A stretch of DNA of 64,000 nt from NCBI GenBank assembly GCA_011050525.1, contig DRFO01000017.1, forward strand, positions 248,001 to 312,000. Reading direction: 5' to 3'. Made by a program: the position numbers and the translations under genes. This DNA is from Halopseudomonas xinjiangensis (GTDB taxonomy: Bacteria > Pseudomonadota > Gammaproteobacteria > Pseudomonadales > Pseudomonadaceae). The notes under the pieces are model-generated. The model worked only from the letters and a program-made list of their open reading frames with translations. It was not told where the DNA came from and searched no databases. How positions within the stretch are numbered: the first letter of the stretch is position 1; each line of letters begins with the position of its first letter. This document shows, in pieces, positions 43,633-52,265 of the stretch.

Positions 43633-44820
43633 GTGTCGAGACCCGATGATCGTTACAAACTATCTTCCTGGCGTGGTGAATTTCTGAATTTTGCCACCGA
43701 GTCAGCCTTCCGCAAGCATTCCGAACCCAGTATGGCGCGCCATTTGCGCAAAGCGTTGAAGGTCTGGGCGGTGCTCGTGTTGCTATTCGGCGTTCTGGAT
43801 CTGATGGCGCTCGGCTGGAGCGAACCCTTCTTTCATATGATGGCAGGCCGGGCTATTTCTGCTTTGCTAATATTGGGTCTGGCTTGGAGATTGAAATCAC
43901 GCCCGGAGCTCGCAAGCGAGGGATATGCCGTTACGGCCGTTGAGGTCATCGGCTTCGTATTCTTCTTCCTCATCTATTTTGTTCGCCCGGATATCACCTC
44001 GTGGAATGTTGGCGTCACCCTTATTGTGATCGTTAGCCTGTATGTATTCATTCCCAATCGTGTGGTTCTGTCGAATATCGTCGCGCTGTTTGGCATAGTC
44101 GGCACAACTTACTGTCTCGCCCTCAAAGGGGCTGCTCCGACTTTGCTGGTTGGTTTGTTTTTTGTTCTGTCGCTTCCTACGATTGTGGGTTACATCGCTG
44201 GCCTGCGCCTGCAACTGGTGCAGCGAGAACAGTTCATGCTGCTGAGCGAAATGAAAGAGGTCAATCAGACGCTTGAGCAAGAGATTCTGCGGCGCGAAAA
44301 GCTTGAGATCGAACTCAAGCACCAGGCCACCACCGATCCCCTGACGGGCCTGTTCAACCGTCGCCAGTATGAAATATTTTTCGAGAAGGAAAGGGATCGT
44401 TCTGTTCGTCATGGTGGCAAGCTCTCCCTGTGTGTTCTGGATCTTGATCATTTCAAGCAGATCAACGACCTGCATGGCCATGATCTGGGCGACCAGGCGC
44501 TAAAGCACGTTGCCAGACTGTTCTCCAATACCTTGAGGCAGGCGGACATCATCGGCCGTTTCGGGGGAGAGGAGTTCATTATTCTGTTACCTGAAACCGA
44601 TCTTGAGCAGGCCGTGGTGGTAGTTGATCGCCTGCGGCAGTGTCTTGAAGAGTCACCCCTTCTGGCAGGCGGTTTGATAGTCAAGATCACAGCTACCTTC
44701 GGCCTTACCGAGGTGGGCGAAGGCGATGAACTAATCGAAGATGTGATTCGCCGCGCCGACAAAGCCCTGTATGACGGCAAGCTCGCTGGTCGCAATCGCG
44801 TGGTGACCGCGAACCTCTGA
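43633..44820 (+). CDS. Membrane-anchored diguanylate cyclase (GGDEF)
   Basis: A 395-residue protein that probably makes cyclic di-GMP. The N-terminal half has about six membrane helices (roughly residues 40-190) without a recognisable ligand domain. A short coiled coil (about 195-230) then precedes a full GGDEF domain opening TTDPLTGLFNRRQYE. The active site GGEEF is at 311-315. The inhibitory I-site R302-Q-A-D305 lies five residues upstream, so product inhibition is expected. No EAL domain is present. The start is GTG at 43633, after AGGGG. It has no obvious operon partner. Confidence 0.9.
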   Translation: MSRPDDRYKLSSWRGEFLNFATESAFRKHSEPSMARHLRKALKVWAVLVLLFGVLDLMALGWSEPFFHMMAGRAISALLILGLAWRLKSRPELASEGYAVTAVEVIGFVFFFLIYFVRPDITSWNVGVTLIVIVSLYVFIPNRVVLSNIVALFGIVGTTYCLALKGAAPTLLVGLFFVLSLPTIVGYIAGLRLQLVQREQFMLLSEMKEVNQTLEQEILRREKLEIELKHQATTDPLTGLFNRRQYEIFFEKERDRSVRHGGKLSLCVLDLDHFKQINDLHGHDLGDQALKHVARLFSNTLRQADIIGRFGGEEFIILLPETDLEQAVVVVDRLRQCLEESPLLAGGLIVKITATFGLTEVGEGDELIEDVIRRADKALYDGKLAGRNRVVTANL

Positions 44821-44952
44821 GTATGTCGGAGTTGGTAACTATCTGGAACAGCGCCGGATGGCCACTCTGGTGCGAAAAAGGAGGGCGCGCTCAGCTTATG
44901 GCCGGCTGATCAAGGTACACTAGGTTCTCCTTCCAGTGCGAACCGGGCCAGC

Positions 44953-46005
44953 GTGCGTAAAATCATTCATGTTGATTGCGATTGCTTCTACGCAGCCATC
45001 GAGATGCGCGACGATCCGCGCCTGCGCGGCCGGCCCTTGGCGGTCGGGGGCGACCCGGGCAAGCGAGGTGTTGTAGCAACTTGCAACTACGAAGCCAGGG
45101 CTTATGGCGTTCGGTCAGCCATGGCGTCTGGCTACGCCAAGAAGCTCTGCCCTGACCTGCTGATTGTGCCACCGCGCATGGCGGTTTATCGTGAGGCATC
45201 GGAGGCGATACAGGCGATTTTTACCGACTACACTCCCATCATCCAACCGCTCTCCCTTGATGAGGCCTATCTGGACGTCAGTGACAGCCAGGCCTGTCGG
45301 GGCAGCGCCACCTTGATAGCGCAGACGATTCGTCAGCGCGTGCGTGAGAGTCAGGGAATTACGGTCTCGGCAGGCGTGGCGCCCAACAAGTTCCTGGCCA
45401 AGATTGCCAGCGACTGGAACAAGCCTGACGGTCTCAAGGTGATTCTTCCCGATGAGATAGAAGCCTTCGTGCAGAAACTGCCCATCGAACGCCTGCATGG
45501 CGTTGGCAGAGTGACCGCGGCGCGCATGAAAAGCCTGGGTATAGATGTGTGCGGCGAATTGCTGATCTGGCGCAAGCAGGACCTGGCCAAGGAGTTCGGT
45601 AGTTTTGGCGAACGGCTCTGGCAGCTTGCGCGGGGGATCGATGACCGGCCCGTGATAGTAGAAAGCAAGCGCCAGTCAGTCAGTGTGGAAAATACCTATG
45701 ATCACGACGTGCCCGACCTTGCCGGATGTCTCAAGGCGCTGCCTCCCTTGCTTGAGAAACTGGCGCAGCGACTCGGCCGGCTGGAAGGACAGTACCGCGT
45801 CAGCAAGCCTTTCGTGAAACTCAAGTTCCAGGATTTTACCCAGACCACCATCGAGCAAGCGGGAGCGCCGGTTACCCCGGATGGTTACCGTGAGCTATGC
45901 GCCCAGGCGTTCTCACGCGGCATGAAACCGGTGCGTTTGATAGGAGTGGGGGTGCGTCTGGACAACGCCCAAAGCCCCCTGGGTGAACAGCTGCTGCTGT
46001 TCTGA
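44953..46005 (+). CDS. dinB: DNA polymerase IV
   Basis: DinB is a Y-family polymerase for translesion synthesis. The 350-residue product starts RKIIHVDCDCFYAAIEMRDDPRLRG, with catalytic D8. D103-E104 lie in LSLDEAYLDVS and the steric-gate region is at CFYAAIE. Thumb HhH (LHGVGRVTAARMKSLGI) and little-finger domain (KPFVKLKFQDFTQTT) follow. The C-terminal end GEQLLLF is a beta-clamp binding motif. The GTG start matches homologues although the ribosome site is weak. I see no LexA box in the 130 bases upstream. Confidence 0.95.
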   Translation: MRKIIHVDCDCFYAAIEMRDDPRLRGRPLAVGGDPGKRGVVATCNYEARAYGVRSAMASGYAKKLCPDLLIVPPRMAVYREASEAIQAIFTDYTPIIQPLSLDEAYLDVSDSQACRGSATLIAQTIRQRVRESQGITVSAGVAPNKFLAKIASDWNKPDGLKVILPDEIEAFVQKLPIERLHGVGRVTAARMKSLGIDVCGELLIWRKQDLAKEFGSFGERLWQLARGIDDRPVIVESKRQSVSVENTYDHDVPDLAGCLKALPPLLEKLAQRLGRLEGQYRVSKPFVKLKFQDFTQTTIEQAGAPVTPDGYRELCAQAFSRGMKPVRLIGVGVRLDNAQSPLGEQLLLF

Positions 46006-46021
46006 CGGTATCTTTCACCGT

Positions 46022-46468
46022 TCAGGAAATGGCGGCCACCAAACGGGCGCATTTGGGACACAAGTGGTTGTCTCCACGGGGCTGCCAGCCCAGTTCGGTG
46101 ATGCGCCTGCTGGCCTTGCTGGTACGCTCCTGCAGATCGTCCTTGTCATAGGCTAGGAATTCAAAGGGTTGATCCCTGGCGCATTCATCACACTGAACCG
46201 ACCACCCAAGCACTGACTGGCCGCGCAGATCAGGGCCCTTGGCGGTAGCCGTCCACTGGCCCGGCGGGTTGATCAGGTAACGTACCTTGGCGACCTCAAG
46301 CGGCAGCGGCAGGTCGCTGCTACCTTTAATCGTGCATATCAGGGTATCGCCAGTCTGCACGCCGCCGCCCTGACCGGTCACTTGATAGAGTCCGGCGGAC
46401 AGAGTGCGACACTCGATCAGGGTATGGGACGCATTAAGTGCAGTGCGCCGGAAATCATGCTCAGCCAT
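46022..46468 (-). CDS. Conserved protein with C-terminal zinc-ribbon-like cysteine pairs
   Basis: I do not recognise a named function. The 148-residue product (from MAEHDFRRTALNASHTLIECRTLSAG) has a beta-rich N-terminal half with GLYQVTGQGGGVQTGDTLIC and VRYLINPPGQWTATAKGPDL. It then has CDEC near residue 104 and CPKC near residue 138, which together could bind one zinc. Similar proteins occur in Pseudomonas. The start is uncertain: an in-frame ATG at 46498 (MATHFPAGH) is also possible; neither has a strong ribosome site. It is convergent with dinB and divergent from the SDR gene. Confidence 0.65.
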   Translation of the reverse strand: MAEHDFRRTALNASHTLIECRTLSAGLYQVTGQGGGVQTGDTLICTIKGSSDLPLPLEVAKVRYLINPPGQWTATAKGPDLRGQSVLGWSVQCDECARDQPFEFLAYDKDDLQERTSKASRRITELGWQPRGDNHLCPKCARLVAAIS

Positions 46469-46617
46469 GGGATGACCCGCTGGAAAATGGGTGGCCATGA
46501 TAACACCGGAGCGGGGCGGCATATCACCCGTATCACTGATGGTCGGTTTGGCAGAGGGCAACGTTTATGATGGTCGGCTTGAAAAGGTCACATTCACGAT
46601 ACAATTGAGGAATTGCC

Positions 46618-47400
46618 ATGAGCGTCAAGCAACTGTTCGATCTGACCGGCAAGGTCGCGCTGATTACCGGTGGAACCAAGGGCCTGGGCTTGCAAATGGC
46701 GGAGGCTCTGGGTGAGCAAGGCGCGAAGATCTTCATCAATGCGCGCAATGCGGCTGAAATCGATGAAGTGGTTGCGCAGCTCAAGGCGCAGGGTATTGAA
46801 GCCGGTGGCATCGCCTGTGACCTGGGCAAGCTCGAGACCAATCCGATCACCACTCTGGTGGATGCTGCCGAGGCCCGGTTCGGGACTATCGACATTTTGA
46901 TCAACAATGCCGGCACTACCTGGGGTCAGCCCGCGGTGGAGCATAGTTATGAAGGCTGGCAGAAGGTCATGAGCCTGAACGTCGACGTATGCTTTCTGAT
47001 GGCACAGGAGGTGGCCCGTCGTTTCATGATCCCGCGTCGCTCGGGCAAGATCATCAACATAGCGTCCATCGCCGGATTCAAGGGTAACCGTCCGAACACC
47101 GGTATCCACACTGTGGCTTACAATACCAGCAAGGCAGCGGCAATCAATTTGACCCGTGCCCTGGCGGGTGAATGGGGACCTTACAACATCAACGTCAATG
47201 CAATCTGCCCAGGCTTTTTTCCGACCAAGCTGGCCCAGGGGCTGCAAAAAGTCACTGAGGTCATCAAGCAAGGCACTCCCCTGGGACGCATTGGCGGTGA
47301 GGAGGATATCAAGGGAGTAGCCGTATTTTTCGCCACTGAAGCGTCACGTCACGTCACCGGTCAGGCTGTCGCAGTAGATGGCGGTAACTCGGTCGTCTGA
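46618..47400 (+). CDS. SDR family NAD(P)-dependent oxidoreductase
   Basis: A 260-residue classical short-chain dehydrogenase. It has the cofactor loop ITGGTKGLGLQMAEALG (about residues 17-33) and the NNAG motif in IDILINNAGTTWGQP. The catalytic Ser is in NIASIAGF and YxxxK in VAYNTSKAAA, and CPGFFPTK follows. After the first strand it has N-A-R (FINARN), which favours NADPH. It resembles gluconate 5-dehydrogenase or 3-oxoacyl-ACP reductase types, but the substrate is unknown. It ends in a perfect hairpin shared with the convergent DUF2489 gene. Confidence 0.82.
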   Translation: MSVKQLFDLTGKVALITGGTKGLGLQMAEALGEQGAKIFINARNAAEIDEVVAQLKAQGIEAGGIACDLGKLETNPITTLVDAAEARFGTIDILINNAGTTWGQPAVEHSYEGWQKVMSLNVDVCFLMAQEVARRFMIPRRSGKIINIASIAGFKGNRPNTGIHTVAYNTSKAAAINLTRALAGEWGPYNINVNAICPGFFPTKLAQGLQKVTEVIKQGTPLGRIGGEEDIKGVAVFFATEASRHVTGQAVAVDGGNSVV

Positions 47401-47407
47401 TAACGCT

Positions 47408-47429
47408 GGGCCGGCTCGCCAGCCGGCCC
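47408..47429. terminator. Bidirectional hairpin between convergent genes
   Basis: GGGCCGGCT (47408-47416) and AGCCGGCCC (47421-47429) are perfect arms around CGCC. It lies eight bases after the SDR stop and ten before the DUF2489 stop. T-tracts are weak on both sides, so termination may be partial. Confidence 0.7.
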
Positions 47430-47438
47430 TTCCTGCAC

Positions 47439-47879
47439 TCATACCAATCCTTCACTCAGCTGTGTGGCTGCTTGTACGACCCTCTCCCGGTTATCACGCT
47501 CCAGCACGTCCATCTGCTGCTGGTGAATGTGGCGTTCGGCCTTGCTCAGGTTTTTCCAGCGCTGGTGCGTGGGGATATGCGCGGTAGCGTCATAAATGAC
47601 TTCGAAAATCTCCATATCCAGATTTTGCTGGCGTGGCCCGCTGTAATTGTCCAGCAGAACCTTGATGCGTATTGCCCCTTCGATCAGGGGTAACTGGCCG
47701 TTCAACAGACTTTGCGCAAGCAACTGGATGTCCCCAGCGAGCCTGTCGTTGCGCTCTGCTTCCTGGGTCGCTCTTAGTTGCTGAGTATGCCAGACCCGAC
47801 CCCAGAGGAACCAGGCGTAGGCGGCAAGGGCAATGATGATCAGCAGGCCGGCAATGGCCAGCCAGACGTTTGTATTCAT
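47439..47879 (-). CDS. DUF2489 family membrane protein
   Basis: A 146-residue protein with one N-terminal membrane helix (about residues 6-26, LAIAGLLIIIALAAYAWFLW) and a long, helical, charged soluble part. The stretch ERNDRLAGDIQLLAQSLLNGQLPLIEGAIRIKVLLDNY and the following IPTHQRWKNLSKAERHIHQ match my memory of the DUF2489 family. Function unknown. Its stop lies ten bases after the hairpin it shares with the convergent SDR gene. It starts two bases after the stop of the LEA/WHy lipoprotein gene, so the two are surely co-transcribed. Confidence 0.75.
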   Translation of the reverse strand: MNTNVWLAIAGLLIIIALAAYAWFLWGRVWHTQQLRATQEAERNDRLAGDIQLLAQSLLNGQLPLIEGAIRIKVLLDNYSGPRQQNLDMEIFEVIYDATAHIPTHQRWKNLSKAERHIHQQQMDVLERDNRERVVQAATQLSEGLV

Positions 47880-47881
47880 GA

Positions 47882-48355
47882 TTAAAAACTCAGGTCCGAC
47901 GGGTCCAGTGTGCCCTGTTCCCGCAAGGTCAATTTTGGCGAAAAGAACCAGCCGGTGCGGATGTGTCCCTCGATGCGGTAGTCGATTGGCTGTTGTCGCT
48001 CGACCAGCTTGACCAGATCTCCCAGATGTCGCCAGAGATTGGAGCGAACATCCAGTTCAAAATATTCCGAGCCGTAAGCCGGCACATCGAAGGTTCTGTT
48101 GGTAACCCCCGTGGCCAGCCTGGCGTCGCTGAGATAGACCTGATAGTGCATGCCGCGGATCGGCAGATTCCGGTCGTTGGGGTTGTCTACCCGCAGCCGC
48201 AGGCGGAACGACTGTTCCCACAGATTGGATTTGAGCATTTCGACATTGGCCAAGCGTATCTCAGGCTTGGTATAGGAGTACCCGAAAACGGCGCAACCGG
48301 ACAGCCAGAACAAGCTTGTCAGCATGGCTAGCGTGCCAAGTGTGCGAATGTTCAT
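47882..48355 (-). CDS. LEA type 2 / WHy-domain lipoprotein
   Basis: A 157-residue predicted lipoprotein. The signal peptide ends in the lipobox LSGC with the lipidated cysteine at residue 21; the next residues AVFG give no Lol-avoidance Asp, so outer-membrane sorting is likely. The body is one WHy domain (LEA-14-like), with RLRLRVDNPNDRNLPIRGMHYQVYLSDARLATGV. In plants and archaea this fold is linked to desiccation or stress; the bacterial role is unknown. The gene heads the pair with DUF2489. Confidence 0.78.
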   Translation of the reverse strand: MNIRTLGTLAMLTSLFWLSGCAVFGYSYTKPEIRLANVEMLKSNLWEQSFRLRLRVDNPNDRNLPIRGMHYQVYLSDARLATGVTNRTFDVPAYGSEYFELDVRSNLWRHLGDLVKLVERQQPIDYRIEGHIRTGWFFSPKLTLREQGTLDPSDLSF

Positions 48356-48453
48356 GAATATCCTCCGCGATGAGGTTGGGCTCGTTTGTGGGAGTTGTCG
48401 GAAAGCCCATGCCTGTCCATACTAACCTCTAATCGCTTCAAAGGAGTGACAAG

Positions 48454-49020
48454 ATGCCGCTTTTTGAGATCGTATTCAAAGGACAGGTGAAGGAGGGGGT
48501 CGCGCTGGAACAGGCGAGAGCCCGGCTCGGACAGCTATTCCAGGCAGGTGATCAGCAACTGGATGTATTGTTTTCCGGGCGGCGTATCGTGATCAAGCAG
48601 GGGCTCGATGACAATGCTGCCGAGAAATATCGGCAAGCCATTGATCGTGCTGGTGCCGTGTGCCTGGTCGAGCCCATGGATGACGGCGGTGCGTCGCCGC
48701 TAGAGCCGGCTAGCCCGGCTGAACCCGCCGAGGCTGCGCAACTGCCACCAAGTGCTGTAGCTACCGCTGCCCCTGCATCGGAGCAGAACAGGCTGAGGCC
48801 GCGCGACGAATACATGGCTGCGTTCAGTGATGTCGAGGCACCCGATTTTGGCATTGCGCCGGTGGGTGCCGACCTTCAGGATGAATACCAGGACTTCGTT
48901 CCCTTGCCGATAGATCTGTCGGCCTTGAGTCTGGCGCCACCCGGCGCGGATCTGGACGAAATCAAGCGAGCGGGGCCGGTCTCGATACCCAATACCGACC
49001 ATCTCACGCTGCGCGATTGA
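48454..49020 (+). CDS. Conserved protein of unknown function with N-terminal alpha/beta domain
   Basis: A 188-residue protein with no named family that I can support. Residues 1-75 look like a small alpha/beta module (LFEIVFKGQVKEGVALEQARARLGQLF...LFSGRRIVIKQGLDDNAAEKYRQAIDRAGAVCLVEP). I recall this pattern fused to other domains in Pseudomonas membrane proteins. Residues 76-115 are an Ala/Pro/Glu-rich linker. The C-terminal part (DFVPLPIDLSALSLAPPGADLDEIKRAG) is acidic, probably disordered, and ends in a conserved-looking NTDHLTLRD. There is no signal peptide or membrane helix. AAGGAG precedes the ATG by eight bases. It is convergent with the YchJ-like gene. Confidence 0.7.
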   Translation: MPLFEIVFKGQVKEGVALEQARARLGQLFQAGDQQLDVLFSGRRIVIKQGLDDNAAEKYRQAIDRAGAVCLVEPMDDGGASPLEPASPAEPAEAAQLPPSAVATAAPASEQNRLRPRDEYMAAFSDVEAPDFGIAPVGADLQDEYQDFVPLPIDLSALSLAPPGADLDEIKRAGPVSIPNTDHLTLRD

Positions 49021-49025
49021 GACAG

Positions 49026-49499
49026 TCAGCCGCTACAGCACTGCTTGAACTTTCTTCCCGACCCGCAAGGGCATGGCTCGTTGCGGCCTGCCTTTAGCCG
49101 GTGATTGGGATCGATGAAAAACCAGCGATCACCCAGCTTCTGGAATTCCGAGCATTCCTGGTGGCTATGCTGACTGCCGTCTGGATCAGCCCAGCGGGCG
49201 GTAAAGGTCACCTGGGCCCTAGAGGAACCAGGCTCCCCGCCAAGGCTCCGATCTATGCTCAGGCCCAGCCACTGACTCGACTGGCTCCACAGGGCCATGG
49301 CCTGGGTATCGAGCATTGCCTGCTGGGCGGGCAGGGTGGTTGAAACCAGGTAGTTGATAAGTCCCAGCGTATAAGCGCAATAACGCGAGCGCATCAATTG
49401 CTCCGCCGTGGGGGCTGGCTCGCCCACATGCCACAGACCGCAACAGGCGTGGTAAGGGTTTCCGCTGCCACAGGCGCAACCTGCCTGCCCGTGCGGCAT
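49026..49499 (-). CDS. YchJ-family protein (SEC-C motifs)
   Basis: A 157-residue protein of the YchJ/UPF0225 type. It has a SEC-C-like zinc motif at each end: [14 protein letters not shown] at the N-terminus and [15 protein letters not shown] at the C-terminus. The central NTF2-like part begins [21 protein letters not shown] motifs bind zinc and often contact the ribosome or SecB; the YchJ role is not settled. The start is the ATG at 49499, which shares a base with the stop of the upstream gene (TGATG), so translation is coupled. Two GTG codons further upstream are in frame but unlikely. Confidence 0.85.
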   Translation of the reverse strand: MPHGQAGCACGSGNPYHACCGLWHVGEPAPTAEQLMRSRYCAYTLGLINYLVSTTLPAQQAMLDTQAMALWSQSSQWLGLSIDRSLGGEPGSSRAQVTFTARWADPDGSQHSHQECSEFQKLGDRWFFIDPNHRLKAGRNEPCPCGSGRKFKQCCSG

Positions 49500-49990
49500 C
49501 ACCACCAGTACTTGCCGAACAGTTGGGGGTTGGCCCAGTACTTGGAATTCAGCCAGTCCGGTACGCTTTTGTATTCAGCGAGATCGTAAGTGAAAAGCGA
49601 CAGGCTCCGATCATCACGCTCGAATTTGCCGTGGCGCTGCAAGGCCAGCCCGAAGAAGTCAGTGTCTTTCCATTCAGGGGTTTGCTGTAGATCGACCAGG
49701 ACGGCCAGTCGGCTGACAGACAGGTTACGCAGACCTGCAATCAATTCCACCCCCTGACGTTTATCCAAGCGTTCCAGCTCGTCTGCGACAACCGCCAGGT
49801 CGTAGCGTTGATTGGCCAGTTCTGCGGGAAGGGGTACCTGATCGGTTTCTACCCTAACGCAATCGGGGTGCTCGGTGCAGAATGCCAGGGCGGCCGGGAT
49901 AGGTTCACGGCTGATGCATAGCATCCGTTTGGGCTGGTAATGCTCGAAAATGCCGAGCAGTGCCTGGTGCGGGGTTGATGCTGAAGTCAT
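49499..49990 (-). CDS. DUF6231-like conserved protein
   Basis: A 163-residue soluble protein that I match from memory to the Pseudomonas DUF6231 family. It has [19 protein letters not shown] near the start, [40 protein letters not shown] in the middle and the conserved end [22 protein letters not shown]. The core strands and the VVADELERL motif look like a degraded Rossmann methyltransferase without its glycine loop; that is inference. It is translationally coupled to the YchJ-like gene and divergent from dinG. Confidence 0.72.
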   Translation of the reverse strand: MTSASTPHQALLGIFEHYQPKRMLCISREPIPAALAFCTEHPDCVRVETDQVPLPAELANQRYDLAVVADELERLDKRQGVELIAGLRNLSVSRLAVLVDLQQTPEWKDTDFFGLALQRHGKFERDDRSLSLFTYDLAEYKSVPDWLNSKYWANPQLFGKYWW

Positions 49991-50037
49991 TGTCGCGGGC
50001 TCTTTGGCAACGGCAGAAAGACTACCTTAACCGATGG

Positions 50038-50069
50038 CTGTCAGGGCTGGAAATTTCCCTGGGTGACAG
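50038..50069. promoter_or_regulatory. Symmetric dyad between the DUF6231-like gene and dinG
   Basis: CTGTCA (50038-50043) and TGACAG (50064-50069) flank the perfect palindrome GGAAATTTCC (50049-50058), with exactly five unpaired bases on each side. Such spacing suggests a two-site operator or a cruciform. The CTGT and ACAG ends match LexA half-sites but are 24 bases apart rather than eight, so a normal SOS box is not present. Confidence 0.5.
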
Positions 50070-50117
50070 TCTTTACGGTGTGCATGCGGTATCATGCCAG
50101 TCTTCCCTGGAGCCCGC

Positions 50118-52250
50118 ATGCTGAACGATGAACTGAAAGGCCAGATCCAGACGGCCTACCGCACCTTCCTTGAAAACAAATCGCTCAAACCCCGCTACGG
50201 CCAGCGGGTAATGATTGCCGAGGTGGCGAAGGTTTTCGGAGCCGTGGATATTGACGATGAAGGCCACCGCGATGGCGAGCCAGCGGTGGCCGTTGTCGAA
50301 GCCGGGACTGGAACTGGCAAGACGGTCGCTTACTGCCTGGCAGCGATCCCGATTGCCAAGCACCTGGGCAAGCCGCTGGTCATATCGACTGCCACGGTCG
50401 CTCTGCAGGAGCAAATCGTACTCAAGGACCTACCCGATATTCAGCGCAACGCCGGCCTGGATTTTCAGTTTTCCCTGGCCAAGGGTCGGGGCCGCTATGT
50501 GTGCCTGTCCAAGCTCGATAACCTGCTCAGTGACAACCAGGCTCTGGCCAGTCGGCAACAGGGTTTCGCCGATGAAGGTTTCAAGCTGGACGTGGACGAG
50601 GCTGGGCTGAAACTTTACACCAGCATGGTCGAAGCCCTGGCCAGCAAAAAATGGGACGGCGAGCGGGATTCCTGGCCAGCCGCCCTGGAAGATCAGGATT
50701 GGTCGCGGCTGACTACTGATCACATCCAGTGCAGCAATCGCCGCTGCGGTCATTTCAATCAATGTGTGTTCTACAAGGCCCGTGAGGGTGTGCAGAAAGT
50801 TGATGTGATCGTTACCAACCACGATCTGGTCCTGGCCGATCTGGCGTTGGGCGGCGGCGCTATCCTGCCTGACCCACGCAATTGCCTGTATATCTTTGAC
50901 GAAGGCCATCATCTACCGGACAAGGCCATCGCCCATTTCGCTCATCACACGCGCATGACGGCGACGACTGACTGGCTGGATCAGCTCGACAAGAATCTGT
51001 CCAAACTGCTGGCTCAGCATCCGCTGCCTGGGGATTTTGGCCGGCTGCTCGAACAGGTGCCCGCCCAGGCACGCGAACTCAAGCCTCACCAGCAGTTCAT
51101 GAGTCAGGCTTTGGCTGAGGTGGCGGATTTCTCCTCGGCCGAAGACTTGACCGGCAACGTCCGCCCTCAGCATCGGTTCGAGCATGGTGTGATTCCAGAG
51201 CACCTGCGTGATATGGGCACCGAGCTCAAGGCCGGCTTTGGCCGCATTACCGATCTGCTCCAGCGCATGGTGGACATACTCAAGGATGCCATGGACGGTG
51301 AGGCGGTGGGTGTGCATCAGACCCAGGCCGAGGAGTGGTATCCGCTGTTCGGAGCACTGCTGGCGCGCTCGGAGGGTAACTGGACACTGTGGACTCAGTT
51401 CTGTCTGGTCGATGTGGAAGACAAGCCGCCTACGGCGCGCTGGCTGACACTGACCGAGCAGAGCGACATCGAAGTGCATGTCAGTCCAATCCTGGCCGCC
51501 GATACCCTGCGACAATTTCTCTGGTATAGCGCTTTCGCCTGTCTGGTCACATCGGCCACACTGACAGCGCTGGGTCGATTCGACCGCTTCGCGCAGCGCG
51601 CCGGCCTGCCGAAAAGCGCGGTCTGTACGCTGGCGCCGAGTCCTTTCAGGCACGCCGAGTGCGGCGTGTTGCGAATTCCCAATCTGGGCGCTGACCCGCG
51701 TGACAGCGCCGCCCATAGCGCTGCAATTATCGAACGCATGCCGGCCATGCTGGATGACGCGGCCGGAAGTCTGGTGCTGTTCTCCTCACGCCGGCAGATG
51801 CTGGAAGTCTACGCCGGGCTGCCGGTTGCCTTCCGTCAACGGGTGCTGGTGCAGGGCGATCTGTCCAAGCAGGAGCTGATCCGCCAGCATCGGGCCAGGG
51901 TCGACAAGGCTGAGCAGAGCGTCATCTTTGGTCTGGCGAGCTTTGCCGAAGGCGTCGATTTGCCCGGAAAGTATTGCGAGCACGTGGTGATTGCCAAGAT
52001 TCCCTTCGCGGTACCGGACGATCCCGTCGAGGCCGCGCTGTCGGAATGGATCGAGCGCAACGGGGGCAATCCCTTTATGGAAATCGCCGTGCCCGATGCC
52101 TGTCTGCGCTTGGTCCAGGCTTGTGGTCGGTTGCTGCGTAGCGAACACGATACCGGTGTGATCACGCTGCTCGACCGCCGCCTGGTGACCCAGCGCTACG
52201 GCAAAGCCATTCTCAATGCACTGCCGCCGTTTCGGCGCGAGATTGAGTAA
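50118..52250 (+). CDS. dinG: ATP-dependent DNA helicase DinG
   Basis: DinG is a 5'-to-3' superfamily 2 helicase with a 4Fe-4S cluster, which unwinds R-loops and damaged forks. The 710-residue product has Walker A GTGTGKT at 63-69, cluster cysteines C129, C205, C210 and C216 (QCSNRRCGHFNQC), the DEGH box at 261-264 and late helicase motifs (LVLFSSRRQML, SFAEGVDLPGKY, QACGRLLRSEHD). GGAG lies five bases before the ATG at 50118; the eight upstream in-frame residues are unlikely. In E. coli dinG is SOS-induced; here no standard LexA box is visible. Confidence 0.94.
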   Translation: MLNDELKGQIQTAYRTFLENKSLKPRYGQRVMIAEVAKVFGAVDIDDEGHRDGEPAVAVVEAGTGTGKTVAYCLAAIPIAKHLGKPLVISTATVALQEQIVLKDLPDIQRNAGLDFQFSLAKGRGRYVCLSKLDNLLSDNQALASRQQGFADEGFKLDVDEAGLKLYTSMVEALASKKWDGERDSWPAALEDQDWSRLTTDHIQCSNRRCGHFNQCVFYKAREGVQKVDVIVTNHDLVLADLALGGGAILPDPRNCLYIFDEGHHLPDKAIAHFAHHTRMTATTDWLDQLDKNLSKLLAQHPLPGDFGRLLEQVPAQARELKPHQQFMSQALAEVADFSSAEDLTGNVRPQHRFEHGVIPEHLRDMGTELKAGFGRITDLLQRMVDILKDAMDGEAVGVHQTQAEEWYPLFGALLARSEGNWTLWTQFCLVDVEDKPPTARWLTLTEQSDIEVHVSPILAADTLRQFLWYSAFACLVTSATLTALGRFDRFAQRAGLPKSAVCTLAPSPFRHAECGVLRIPNLGADPRDSAAHSAAIIERMPAMLDDAAGSLVLFSSRRQMLEVYAGLPVAFRQRVLVQGDLSKQELIRQHRARVDKAEQSVIFGLASFAEGVDLPGKYCEHVVIAKIPFAVPDDPVEAALSEWIERNGGNPFMEIAVPDACLRLVQACGRLLRSEHDTGVITLLDRRLVTQRYGKAILNALPPFRREIE

Positions 52251-52265
52251 AAGCAGCTCCTGAGG

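Noticed and set aside
44821..44952. Search for a LexA box before dinB
   Set aside because: No CTGT-N8-ACAG or close variant seen in the 130 bases upstream.
46002..46025. Possible dinB terminator (CTGACGGT with ACCGTTCAG)
   Set aside because: The stem is bulged, overlaps the convergent stop codons and has no T-run, so it is too weak to call.
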